From an uncultured Acidaminococcus sp. (GTDB lineage Bacteria > Bacillota > Negativicutes > Acidaminococcales > Acidaminococcaceae), in contig CAJMHI010000007.1 in the NCBI GenBank assembly GCA_905213155.1, forward strand, positions 1 to 53,451: a stretch of DNA of 53,451 nt, in the 5' to 3' direction. Below are positions 16,929-24,911 of the stretch, one piece after another. The notes under the pieces were generated by a model. The model was not told the DNA's origin, did not search any database, and saw only the letters and a program-made list of their open reading frames with translations. Position numbers and translations under genes: made by a program. Position 1 is the stretch's first letter; each line of letters begins with the position of its first letter.

Positions 16929-17594
16929 GTGAAACAGATTATTATTGCGATTGATGGCCCGGCAGGTGCCGGAAAAAGCACTATTGCTAAACAAGTGGCC
17001 CAAAAGCTGGGCTATGTGTATATTGATACCGGCGCCATGTATCGGGCTGTAACCTGGGCGCTTTTACAAACCGGCCGGCCTTTTACAGAGGAGGATGCTA
17101 CTGTAATGGCACGCAATCTGCCGCTTGTTTTCCGCCCTCATGGTGGCGTCAATCAGGTCTTTGTGGGGGGTACAAATGTAACAGACGCCATCCGGACCCT
17201 GGACGTTTCCCAAAACGTTTCTAAGATAGCGGCAATCGGCGGCGTGCGAACGGCGCTCGTAGAACTGCAGCGGAAGATGGGCCGCCAGGGTGGTGTGGTC
17301 ATGGATGGCCGGGACATCGGAACCGTGGTGTTTCCTAAGGCCCAGCTAAAAATTTTCCTTACGGCTACCGTACAGGAACGTGCCCGTCGGCGCTATCAGG
17401 AACTAACGGAAAAAGGCATGGCCTGTGACCTGAAAGAAATGGAAAAACGGATTGCAGAGCGGGACGCCCTGGACGAAAATCGGGAGATATCCCCCTTGCG
17501 CTGCGCTGACGATGCGGTGTACCTGGATTCCACCAGCCTTTCCATTCCGGAAGTTGTGGCAAAGATCCTGGAATTGGCAGGAAAGGCGGCATAG
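16929..17594 (+). CDS. cmk: Cytidylate kinase
   Basis: 221-residue CMP/dCMP kinase, which makes CDP for nucleotide and CDP-diacylglycerol synthesis. The P-loop D-G-P-A-G-A-G-K-S-T is at the N-terminus, followed by Y-I-D-T-G-A-M-Y-R, D-G-R-D-I-G-T-V-V-F (substrate binding) and a late L-D-S-T-S-L. The start is GTG 16929, 8 nt after AGGGG; longer readings into the preceding flavoprotein gene are not credible. It ends 1 nt before plsC. Confidence 0.95.
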   Translation: MKQIIIAIDGPAGAGKSTIAKQVAQKLGYVYIDTGAMYRAVTWALLQTGRPFTEEDATVMARNLPLVFRPHGGVNQVFVGGTNVTDAIRTLDVSQNVSKIAAIGGVRTALVELQRKMGRQGGVVMDGRDIGTVVFPKAQLKIFLTATVQERARRRYQELTEKGMACDLKEMEKRIAERDALDENREISPLRCADDAVYLDSTSLSIPEVVAKILELAGKAA

Positions 17595-17595
17595 T

Positions 17596-18198
17596 ATGGC
17601 AGTCCTTTGGTATCGCATTGTACAATTTGTGTTTTCAATTTTGTTCCGCATCCTGTTCCGGCTACAGGTGATTGGCAAGGAAAATATTCAAAAAACAGGC
17701 GCTGTGGTCATTGCCTGCAACCATGTAAGCCTTTTGGATCCGCCGATGGTAGGGACTGCTTCCAGTCGTCCGGTGCATTTCATGGCAAAAAGTGAGCTCT
17801 TTGTGCCTGTACTGGGTACGCTCTACCAAAGCCTGGGCGCTTTTCCTGTGCACCGTGGCGCAGCCGATCCCCAGGCTATACGTACGGCCCTGACGCTGTT
17901 AAAGCAAAAAAAAGTGCTGGGGATTTTCCCTGAAGGCACACGCAGCAAAGATGGAAAACTGGGGAAAGCGCAGCCGGGCGCACTGGCGATTGCCATCAAA
18001 GGCAAAGCTACAGTTATACCAACCTGCATTTTAGGTAGCAACCTGGCAAACCGCAAAAGTTTCTGGCCTAAAATCAAAGTCGTCTTTGGTAAACCTCTTT
18101 CTTTAGAAAATGAAAGCGGAAATAAAGTCAAAGTGGAGGAGCTGAGTGAGCAATTGATGACGGAAATCGGACATCTGATAGAAACTCACCGGATATAA
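17596..18198 (+). CDS. plsC: 1-acyl-sn-glycerol-3-phosphate acyltransferase
   Basis: 200-residue PlsC. It adds the second acyl chain to lysophosphatidic acid at the cytoplasmic membrane. The family motifs are clear: N-H-V-S-L-L-D (H-x4-D catalytic box) and F-P-E-G-T-R-S. An N-terminal hydrophobic segment (about 5-25) anchors it. ATG 17596 follows the cmk stop directly, with GGAAAGG upstream. PlsY and GpsA, the preceding steps of the pathway, are encoded later in the same cluster. Confidence 0.93.
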   Translation: MAVLWYRIVQFVFSILFRILFRLQVIGKENIQKTGAVVIACNHVSLLDPPMVGTASSRPVHFMAKSELFVPVLGTLYQSLGAFPVHRGAADPQAIRTALTLLKQKKVLGIFPEGTRSKDGKLGKAQPGALAIAIKGKATVIPTCILGSNLANRKSFWPKIKVVFGKPLSLENESGNKVKVEELSEQLMTEIGHLIETHRI

Positions 18199-18202
18199 TC
18201 CT

Positions 18203-20248
18203 ATGAAAATTTATGTTGCGGATCCCTGCGGATTTTGTTATGGTGTAAAAAGAGCGATACACATTGCACAATTGCAGGCAAAAGCGTATAATAATAGTAT
18301 TGCCACTCTGGGTGAATTGGTTCATAATCCCCGGGTTGTGGAGGATCTCTCTCAGCTTGGGATTCAATGTAAAAATACACTGGCGGAGTTTACTGCCGGT
18401 GACACGGTTATTTTCCGTTCCCATGGCGTTGGGCCGGAAGTTTATGATGAGGCTCAGAAAAGGGAACTAAACATCATTGATGCCACTTGTCCCCATGTGA
18501 AAAAAGCACAAATGACCGCCCACGACCTGGTACAAGAAGGCCGGTTCGTGGTGATTATCGGGGAAAAGCGTCATCCTGAGGTGCAAAGTATTAAGGCTTG
18601 GGCAGGCAAGGATTCTGTGGTAATTGAAACCGTCGATGACCTGGAATCTCTTCCTGATAAAGATAGGTTTGGGGTAGTTAGTCAGACGACTTTTGAAGCT
18701 GAGAAGTTTAACCTTCTGCTTCGCATGGTTCAGGAGCAACGTCCGGGCGACTACAAAGTCGTGCGAACGATCTGCACTGCCACCGCAGAACGGCAGTCTG
18801 CCGCACGGCTCCTGGCTGGGAAAACAGATGCCTTTTTTGTGTTTGGCGGGAAAAACAGCGCTAACACACGACATTTGTGGGACCTTTCCAAGGAAATCAA
18901 TCCCCGTTCTTATCTTTTGCAGGATGCAAGAGAGATGACAGCATCCATGCTGGCCGGAGCAGCCAGAATTGGCATCACTGCAGGCGCATCGACGCCGCAG
19001 AAAATTATTGAGGAGGCTATTGTAGCTATGGAAACGATGGAAAGTTTGTTGGGCGAACAGGAAACAGTGAAATTACACATTGGCATGATTGTGGAAGGCA
19101 CAGTGGTGGCTGTGACGGACGACGAGGTCGTAGTGGACTTCGGGTATCAAAGTGAAGGTTCTGTGGCCTTCGACCAATGGACTCAAGGCGGTACCAAGGA
19201 TACGGTAGCCCCCACGGTACATATTGGTGACAAAGTAACACTGAAGGTAGTTGCCAGCGAAAACCAGGACGGTTTGGTTGTGCTGAGCCGGACGAGAGCA
19301 GAAGCTGACCAGGCCTGGCTGAAACTGCCGGAAGAACTGGCGGACAAGACCACGGTACAGGTTAAAGGCCTGCGGGCTGTTAAAGGCGGTCTGACGGTTA
19401 ACTATGAAGGCTTGACCGGATTTATTCCTGCTTCCCACCTGGATCTGCGCCACGTGGATGATGTAAAGGAATACGAAGGCAAAGATCTGGAAGTATCCCT
19501 GCTGGAAATCAACCCGGAGAAAAAACGTCTGGTCTTCTCCCGGAGAAACGTACTGCGGGAAGAACGGGCTGCCCGGAACGCAGCTTACAAAGAAGAACGG
19601 GCTAAACGGGATGAAGAACGCAAAGCCGCTATGGACAATGCGTTCGAAACCTTCCATGAAGGCGAAACCGTGGAAGGCACCATCCGCAGCATTGTGGACT
19701 TTGGTATGTTTGTGGAAATCGCCCCGCTGGTACAGGGCCTGGTTCACATTTCCGAAATTTCCTGGGATCACAGCGTAAAACCGGCTGATCTGTACAAGGT
19801 CGGCGACAAAGTTCAGGTATTTATCAAAGGTCTGGATCAGGAAAAGGGACGTATCAGCCTGTCCATCAAAGCCCTGCAGGAAGATCCCTGGGTGACTGCT
19901 GCCAATGAAATCCGCGTAGGCGAAGTAGTGACTGGGACTGTTGTACGCTTCCTGCCCTTTGGTGCCATTGTAAAACTCAATGACCACAACGAAGGCATGA
20001 TCCACATTTCTGAAATTGCAGAACAACGGATTGAAAAGCCGGAAGATGTGCTGGAAGTTGGTCAGGAAGTTAAAGTCAAGGTACTGCGTGTCGATACCGA
20101 TCACAGAAAGATTGCCCTTTCTATTACCAAAGCCAAAGAAGACGCTGATAAAGCAGGCATGCGGCAATATATGGGCAAAAAAGGTCATCTGAGCCAGGGC
20201 TTGGGTGAAAAACTGGCAGAAGCAGAAGCCGAAGCCCAGAATAAATAA
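18203..20248 (+). CDS. ispH: IspH-S1 fusion: HMBPP reductase joined to four S1 RNA-binding domains
   Basis: 681 residues. Residues 1-280 are 4-hydroxy-3-methylbut-2-enyl diphosphate reductase, the last MEP-pathway enzyme, with [4Fe-4S] ligands Cys12, Cys96 and Cys191. Residues about 292-660 are four S1 RNA-binding repeats beginning near 292, 382, 486 and 570; repeats 3 and 4 carry the strong F-G-M-F-V / G-L-V-H-I-S-E pattern. The join is one uninterrupted frame. This fusion is known in Clostridia and Negativicutes and probably supplies both isoprenoids and the ribosomal protein S1 role. It lies 4 nt after plsC. Confidence 0.96.
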   Translation: MKIYVADPCGFCYGVKRAIHIAQLQAKAYNNSIATLGELVHNPRVVEDLSQLGIQCKNTLAEFTAGDTVIFRSHGVGPEVYDEAQKRELNIIDATCPHVKKAQMTAHDLVQEGRFVVIIGEKRHPEVQSIKAWAGKDSVVIETVDDLESLPDKDRFGVVSQTTFEAEKFNLLLRMVQEQRPGDYKVVRTICTATAERQSAARLLAGKTDAFFVFGGKNSANTRHLWDLSKEINPRSYLLQDAREMTASMLAGAARIGITAGASTPQKIIEEAIVAMETMESLLGEQETVKLHIGMIVEGTVVAVTDDEVVVDFGYQSEGSVAFDQWTQGGTKDTVAPTVHIGDKVTLKVVASENQDGLVVLSRTRAEADQAWLKLPEELADKTTVQVKGLRAVKGGLTVNYEGLTGFIPASHLDLRHVDDVKEYEGKDLEVSLLEINPEKKRLVFSRRNVLREERAARNAAYKEERAKRDEERKAAMDNAFETFHEGETVEGTIRSIVDFGMFVEIAPLVQGLVHISEISWDHSVKPADLYKVGDKVQVFIKGLDQEKGRISLSIKALQEDPWVTAANEIRVGEVVTGTVVRFLPFGAIVKLNDHNEGMIHISEIAEQRIEKPEDVLEVGQEVKVKVLRVDTDHRKIALSITKAKEDADKAGMRQYMGKKGHLSQGLGEKLAEAEAEAQNK

Positions 20249-20276
20249 GTCATCGATTGAGAGAGGTTTGCTATTC

Positions 20277-21326
20277 ATGAAAAGCCGGGAGAGCCGTAAA
20301 ATCGATCACATCAGGTATGCGTTGCAGCTTGATGATGGTCCTTGCGCTACCGGCTTTTCTGATGTGCAAATCTTGCATCGCTGCCTCCCTCAGGTCAATC
20401 GCAATGCAGTAAGCCTTTCTACCCATTTACCGGGCATAGGCACGTTGCCCCATCCTTTGCTGCTTAACGCCATGACAGGTGGGGCCGAGGAAGTCAAGGC
20501 AATCAATGCCAATCTGGCACTGGTAGCACGGGAGACCCATAGCGCTATGGCCGTAGGTTCCCAGTATGGTGTACTTGTGAAAAAAAGCCATATAGATTCC
20601 TTTCGCATCGTTCGTAAGATCAATCCCTATGGGATTGTCTTTGCCAATGTGAGTCCCTTGGCTACACCGGAAATGGCGTTGGAAGCGATTGACATGATCG
20701 GGGCACAGGGTCTCCAGATTCATTTAAATGCAGCCCAGGAACTGGCTATGGAAGAAGGGGACCGGGATTTTTCCAACTGGCTGGAGCATATTGCTGCAAT
20801 TTGTGCGGTGAGCCCGGTGCCGGTAATTGTAAAAGAGACGGGCTGCGGCATGGTGGCAGAAGATGCTAAGGCATTGCTTGCTGCCGGCGTGAAAATTTTG
20901 GATACAGGCGGAGCTGGAGGGACCAATTTCCCTGCGATTGAACAGCTGCGGCATCCGGGAGCCAATACGGAGCTTAGCGCCTGGGGAATCCCCACTGCCT
21001 TGTCATTGCTGGAAGTTGTCAGTGTAACAGGCTGGCAGCAGGGCGTGGTGGCTTCCGGTGGGATCCGCACAGCCTTAGATATTGTAAAGGCCCAGGTATT
21101 GGGGGCCAATATGGTCGGTGTAGCAGGCAATCTCCTGCGCATGGTGCAGGAAGAATCGCCCGAGAAAGCCATCCAGTGGATAAACAATACGCTGGAAAGA
21201 GTAAAAGACTTTTATACCTTAACCGGATGTACGCATACAGAAGCCTTGCAAACGGTTCGGTATTATCTGTCGGGAAACCTTGCGGCGGCAGTCGCTGCCC
21301 ACTCCGACAGGAATCAACAGGATTGA
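20277..21326 (+). CDS. fni: Type 2 isopentenyl-diphosphate delta-isomerase (FMN-dependent)
   Basis: 349 residues. It interconverts IPP and DMAPP using reduced FMN and metal. Visible are R-K-x-D-H-I-R near the N-terminus, N-A-M-T-G-G (FMN site), V-G-S-Q-Y, Q-I-H-L-N-A-A-Q-E (metal/substrate), K-E-T-G-C-G, D-T-G-G-A-G-G-T-N-F and A-S-G-G-I-R. ATG 20277 follows GAGAGG; the open frame reaches upstream into ispH but has no start signal there. It directly follows ispH-S1, so the two DMAPP/IPP-setting enzymes are coexpressed. Confidence 0.94.
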   Translation: MKSRESRKIDHIRYALQLDDGPCATGFSDVQILHRCLPQVNRNAVSLSTHLPGIGTLPHPLLLNAMTGGAEEVKAINANLALVARETHSAMAVGSQYGVLVKKSHIDSFRIVRKINPYGIVFANVSPLATPEMALEAIDMIGAQGLQIHLNAAQELAMEEGDRDFSNWLEHIAAICAVSPVPVIVKETGCGMVAEDAKALLAAGVKILDTGGAGGTNFPAIEQLRHPGANTELSAWGIPTALSLLEVVSVTGWQQGVVASGGIRTALDIVKAQVLGANMVGVAGNLLRMVQEESPEKAIQWINNTLERVKDFYTLTGCTHTEALQTVRYYLSGNLAAAVAAHSDRNQQD

Positions 21327-21340
21327 AAGAGGAATTTTCC

Positions 21341-22669
21341 ATGAGCAAACCTATAGTTGCTATTGTCGGCAGACCCAATGTCGGCAAATCTACACTATTT
21401 AATATATTTGCTGACAGCCGCATTTCCATTGTGGAAGATACGCCGGGCGTAACCCGGGATCGGTTGTATGCGGAAGCAGAATGGCTGGACCGTCGTTTTA
21501 CTATGGTAGATACCGGCGGGATTGAAATGCAAAATACGGATTCCATTGCGGTTTCTATCCGGGAACAGGCTAAGATTGCCATCCAGGAAGCAGATGTAAT
21601 TTTGTTCGTCTGCGATGCCCGCACCGGGATTACCAATGACGATATGGAAGTGGCTAAACTGTTGCGCCAGTCCCAGAAACCTGTGATACTGGCCGTAAAT
21701 AAAGCGGATACGCCAAAACAGGAAACAGAAGCTTACGAATTTTATTCCCTGGGGATTGGGGAACCTTACCTGATCTCTGCTTCTAACCGGCTGAATCTGG
21801 GAGATTTGCTGGATTCCATTGTAGAACATTTCCCCAAAGAAAATGATGACGATGAGGAAGAAGACGATTTCATTCGTGTGGCCATTATTGGCCGCCCCAA
21901 TGTGGGTAAATCCTCCATCTTTAACGATATTATCGGGCAAACCCGTTCCATTGTCAGCGATGTGGCAGGCACTACCCGGGATGCCATTGACGTGCCGGTA
22001 GAAAAAGACGGACAAAAGTACTTATTTATTGATACAGCGGGCATGCGGCGCAAAGGAAGAGTGGACGAACCGATCGAAAAATACAGCGTGATTCGTACGC
22101 TCCGTGCTGTGGACCGCAGTGACGTAGTCCTCATGGTGCTTAATGCCGTAGAGGGGATTACCGAGCAGGATAAAAAAATTGCCGGCTATGCCCATGAAGC
22201 CGGCAAAGGCATTGTGATTGTGGTGAACAAGTGGGATCTATATGAAAAAGATAATAATTCTACTGTAGAATTCACGAAAAACCTTCGTAAGGAACTGATT
22301 TTTATGCCCTATGCGAATGTGGTGTTTGTGTCCGCCTTGACCCATCAGCGCATCAGCCGTCTGCCGGAAATGATCAAGGATGCGGCAGAAAGTAACGCCA
22401 TGCGGATTTCCACCAGCGTGCTAAACCAGGTTATCACAGATGCCGTGGCGATGAACCAACCGCCTATGGAAAAGGGTAAACGGCTGAAGATCCTGTATAC
22501 CACACAGGTGAAGGTGAAACCGCCGACGTTTGTGATTTTCTGCAATGAACCGGAGATTATGCATTTTTCCTACCAGCGGTATTTGGAAAACCAGCTGCGG
22601 GAAGCCTTTGGGTTTATGGGGACCCCGATCAATATCATTGTACGGGGGAAAAATGAGGATGATAAGTAA
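21341..22669 (+). CDS. der: Ribosome-assembly GTPase Der (EngA)
   Basis: 442 residues, the family norm. Two tandem GTPase domains each carry G-R-P-N-V-G-K-S (about residues 10-17 and 184-191), with N-K-A-D and N-K-W-D specificity motifs, joined by an acidic linker and followed by a C-terminal KH-like domain. Der acts in 50S subunit assembly and is essential in most bacteria. ATG 21341 has AGAGGAA upstream. It lies between fni and plsY; the der-plsY-gpsA order is conserved in Firmicutes. Confidence 0.97.
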   Translation: MSKPIVAIVGRPNVGKSTLFNIFADSRISIVEDTPGVTRDRLYAEAEWLDRRFTMVDTGGIEMQNTDSIAVSIREQAKIAIQEADVILFVCDARTGITNDDMEVAKLLRQSQKPVILAVNKADTPKQETEAYEFYSLGIGEPYLISASNRLNLGDLLDSIVEHFPKENDDDEEEDDFIRVAIIGRPNVGKSSIFNDIIGQTRSIVSDVAGTTRDAIDVPVEKDGQKYLFIDTAGMRRKGRVDEPIEKYSVIRTLRAVDRSDVVLMVLNAVEGITEQDKKIAGYAHEAGKGIVIVVNKWDLYEKDNNSTVEFTKNLRKELIFMPYANVVFVSALTHQRISRLPEMIKDAAESNAMRISTSVLNQVITDAVAMNQPPMEKGKRLKILYTTQVKVKPPTFVIFCNEPEIMHFSYQRYLENQLREAFGFMGTPINIIVRGKNEDDK

Positions 22670-22681
22670 GGAGACACATGT

Positions 22682-23290
22682 ATGACCGCGCTATGCAGTG
22701 CTCTGACAGGATATATACTAGGCTCCATAGCCAGCGGATTGCTGCTGGTAAAGCTGGTGTGCGGGATTGATATCCGCCAGTATGGTAGCCACAATATTGG
22801 TGCCACCAATGTGTTTCGCACCGTAGGTGCCCGAATGGCTACCTTTGTGCTGCTGGCCGATCTCCTTAAGGGAATGGTAGCGCTTTACCTGGTCAATCGC
22901 TTTGTATCGTCTGACTTGACGGATCTCTTGCTTTGTGCTGCCTGTGCGATTTTGGGGCACAGTTTTTCCTGGATGTGCGGCTTTAAGGGTGGTAAAGGTG
23001 TTGCCACAGGCCTTGGCATCCTGCTGTATCTTTGTCCGGAAGTGGCTGTCTTTTCCCTGACTGTCTGGCTGGCAACGGTTTTTGTCACCCGCTATGTATC
23101 GCTGGGGTCTGTTCTGGCTGCCGGCGTGGCTCCGCTTTCTGCCTGGAAACTGGGCTATGATTGGCGCCTGGTCGCCTTTTTAGGTGCCTGCGCTGCTATT
23201 GTAATTGTGCGGCATTACCAGAATCTGCGCAGACTGTTGAACGGTACGGAATCCAAAATCCATGAAGGCCACTTATCACCAAAGAAATAA
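22682..23290 (+). CDS. plsY: Acyl-phosphate:glycerol-3-phosphate acyltransferase PlsY
   Basis: 202-residue polytopic membrane enzyme that transfers the acyl group from acyl phosphate to glycerol-3-phosphate, the first acylation of phospholipid synthesis. Family motifs seen: G-S-I-A-S-G near the start, Y-G-S-H-N-I-G-A-T-N and the glycine-rich F-K-G-G-K-G-V-A-T. About five hydrophobic segments. ATG 22682 is 8 nt after AAGGAG. A terminator follows before gpsA. Confidence 0.95.
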   Translation: MTALCSALTGYILGSIASGLLLVKLVCGIDIRQYGSHNIGATNVFRTVGARMATFVLLADLLKGMVALYLVNRFVSSDLTDLLLCAACAILGHSFSWMCGFKGGKGVATGLGILLYLCPEVAVFSLTVWLATVFVTRYVSLGSVLAAGVAPLSAWKLGYDWRLVAFLGACAAIVIVRHYQNLRRLLNGTESKIHEGHLSPKK

Positions 23291-23295
23291 ACTAT

Positions 23296-23329
23296 AGGTC
23301 TGCTGTCCAAAAAAGGAGCAGGCCTTTTT
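23296..23329 (+). terminator. Terminator between plsY and gpsA
   Basis: Nine-pair stem AGGTCTGCT/AGCAGGCCT (one G-T pair), 12-nt loop, T5. It may only attenuate, since gpsA follows 26 nt later without an obvious promoter. Confidence 0.75.
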
Positions 23330-23354
23330 CCATCTATCGGAAAGGAGCACATGC

Positions 23355-24347
23355 ATGAAAATTGGGGTAATCGGCGCCGGGAGCTGGGGAACGGTGCTGG
23401 CAGAAATTCTGGCGGAAAATCATCACGAGGTCATTTTATGGGCCCGCAACCCTAAAACGGCGAAAGCCATCCAAAGGACCCGAAAGAATGCTGCCTATTT
23501 ACCGGATTTTTCCCTGTGCCAGGGCGTTACGATAACCAGCAGCCTGCACGATGCGGCGCAAAATGCCAGAGTTCTTGTCTTTGTGGTTCCCAGCAAGGGA
23601 ATGGCGGCTATCGCAGCACAAGTCGCTGCGATTACAGATGCCCATAACCAAATTCTCTTGACGTGTACCAAAGGTTTTGACCTTGCCACACATAAAATGA
23701 TGACGGATATTCTGCAAGATGTGTTCCCCAAGGCAGAAGCCATTGCCGCGCTCAGTGGGCCCAATCTTGCCAAAGAAATTGCACAGAAGCAGCCGGCTGC
23801 TACGGTAATTGCCTGTGAGAATGTAGAAAAAGGCCAGTTTCTCCAAGAGCTTTTTATGACAAGCTATTTCCGCCCCTATACTTCCACCGATGTGGTGGGC
23901 GTGGAATTGTGCGGCTGTGTGAAAAACTGTATTGCGCTTGTAGGCGGCATGCTGGATGGTCTGGGCTATGGGGAAAATGCCAAAGCCGGACTCATTACCC
24001 GTGGCCTTGCAGAAATTACCCGGTTGGGACTGCAGCTGGGAGCCCGGCGGGATACTTTTTTTGGACTGGCCGGGGTAGGTGATTTGATAGCCACCTGCAT
24101 GAGTCCTCTTAGCCGGAACCATGCAGCTGGTGTGGCCCTGGCTCATGGAAAATCCATGTCGGAAATTTTAGCCGGTACACCCATGGTGATTGAAGGCATT
24201 CATACGGCGCCGGTGGTATGGGAATTGGCACGGAAATACCATACAGATATGCCCATCATTGGATCTCTCCAGGAGGTTCTGTTCCATGGTAAACAAGTGA
24301 CAACGGCTATTGCAGAATTGATGGGACGAACTGCAAAGAAGGAGTAG
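23355..24347 (+). CDS. gpsA: NAD(P)-dependent glycerol-3-phosphate dehydrogenase
   Basis: 330 residues. It reduces dihydroxyacetone phosphate to the glycerol-3-phosphate that PlsY uses. The N-terminal G-A-G-S-W-G-T-V-L-A is the dinucleotide loop, followed by A-L-S-G-P-N-L-A-K-E, the catalytic lysine region V-E-L-C-G-C-V-K-N, and G-L-A-G-V-G-D-L-I-A-T-C. ATG 23355 has AAAGGAG upstream. It ends the phospholipid part of the cluster. Confidence 0.96.
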   Translation: MKIGVIGAGSWGTVLAEILAENHHEVILWARNPKTAKAIQRTRKNAAYLPDFSLCQGVTITSSLHDAAQNARVLVFVVPSKGMAAIAAQVAAITDAHNQILLTCTKGFDLATHKMMTDILQDVFPKAEAIAALSGPNLAKEIAQKQPAATVIACENVEKGQFLQELFMTSYFRPYTSTDVVGVELCGCVKNCIALVGGMLDGLGYGENAKAGLITRGLAEITRLGLQLGARRDTFFGLAGVGDLIATCMSPLSRNHAAGVALAHGKSMSEILAGTPMVIEGIHTAPVVWELARKYHTDMPIIGSLQEVLFHGKQVTTAIAELMGRTAKKE

Positions 24348-24364
24348 CAAAAAAAAATAAAACA

Positions 24365-24373
24365 TGCTATAAT
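24365..24373 (+). promoter_or_regulatory. Extended -10 promoter for the ACT-hom-thrB operon
   Basis: TGC directly before a perfect TATAAT (24368-24373), with no clear -35 but an A9 tract (24349-24357) upstream. A second TATAAT lies at 24391-24396. Confidence 0.55.
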
Positions 24374-24380
24374 GTCTACC

Positions 24381-24418
24381 ATGCACGGAGTATAATACTT
24401 ATGGAAAGGATGCACGGA
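24381..24418 (+). repeat. Direct repeat ATGCACGGA x2, possible operator
   Basis: The 9-mer ATGCACGGA occurs at 24381-24389 and again at 24410-24418, 29 bp apart, one just after the -10 and one just before the start codon. The gene that follows has a helix-turn-helix-like N-terminus, so autoregulation is possible but untested. Confidence 0.4.
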
Positions 24419-24420
24419 AC

Positions 24421-24873
24421 ATGTCCAACGATAAAAAATCAGAATTTTATTTGGTTAAGGAAGAAATCCTCCCAGAAGCCATCAAGAAGACAATCCTGGT
24501 GAAAGAAATCCTGAAACGGGGCAAGTTGCGCACGGTAAATGAAGCCGTGAATAAAGTCGGACTCAGCCGCAGTGCCTATTACAAATATAAGGACTATGTA
24601 TTCCCTTTTTATGATGCCAGCAAGGAAAAGGTGATTACCATCTCCCTTTTGCTGGAGCATAAGCCGGGCGTATTGTCCAGCGTATTAAACACCATTGCTG
24701 CTGATGGCGGGAGCGTTATCACTATTAACCAGGGCGTTCCACTGCAAGGGGTGGCCAACACCACCATTTCCGTGGAAACCAAGTATCTGGCCATTGATAT
24801 GGAAGCGCTGCTGGATAAATTGCGCCTGGTAGATGGCGTAAAACGCCTGGATGTACTGGGGCAGGTAGACTGA
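24421..24873 (+). CDS. UPF0735 ACT-domain protein (PheB-like)
   Basis: 150 residues. The N-terminal third (about 25-60) looks like a helix-turn-helix (T-V-N-E-A-V-N-K-V-G-L-S-R-S-A-Y-Y-K), followed by an ACT domain (about 70-148), which normally binds an amino acid. The family matches Bacillus PheB, found beside phenylalanine or threonine genes. Here it leads hom-thrB, suggesting a threonine-responsive regulator; that is inference. ATG 24421 has GGAAAGGA upstream, and a 9-bp direct repeat flanks this region. Confidence 0.85.
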   Translation: MSNDKKSEFYLVKEEILPEAIKKTILVKEILKRGKLRTVNEAVNKVGLSRSAYYKYKDYVFPFYDASKEKVITISLLLEHKPGVLSSVLNTIAADGGSVITINQGVPLQGVANTTISVETKYLAIDMEALLDKLRLVDGVKRLDVLGQVD

Positions 24874-24911
24874 TACAGCGGTATTTTGCACAAAAGAGGG
24901 GGTAGCCGCAT

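Noticed and set aside
20215..20240. Repetitive GAAGC-type sequence at the end of ispH-S1
   Set aside because: It encodes an Ala/Glu-rich C-terminus; not a separate repeat element.
19073..20278. Long - strand open frame opposite the S1 repeats (401 codons)
   Set aside because: Shadow of repeated S1 coding sequence; Phe/Gln-rich, low-complexity composition with no start signal.
24349..24357. Nine-A tract before the ACT-hom-thrB -10 as a phase-variable promoter
   Set aside because: The -10 is extended and does not need a precisely spaced -35, and A-tracts of this size are common in intergenic DNA; no evidence of switching.
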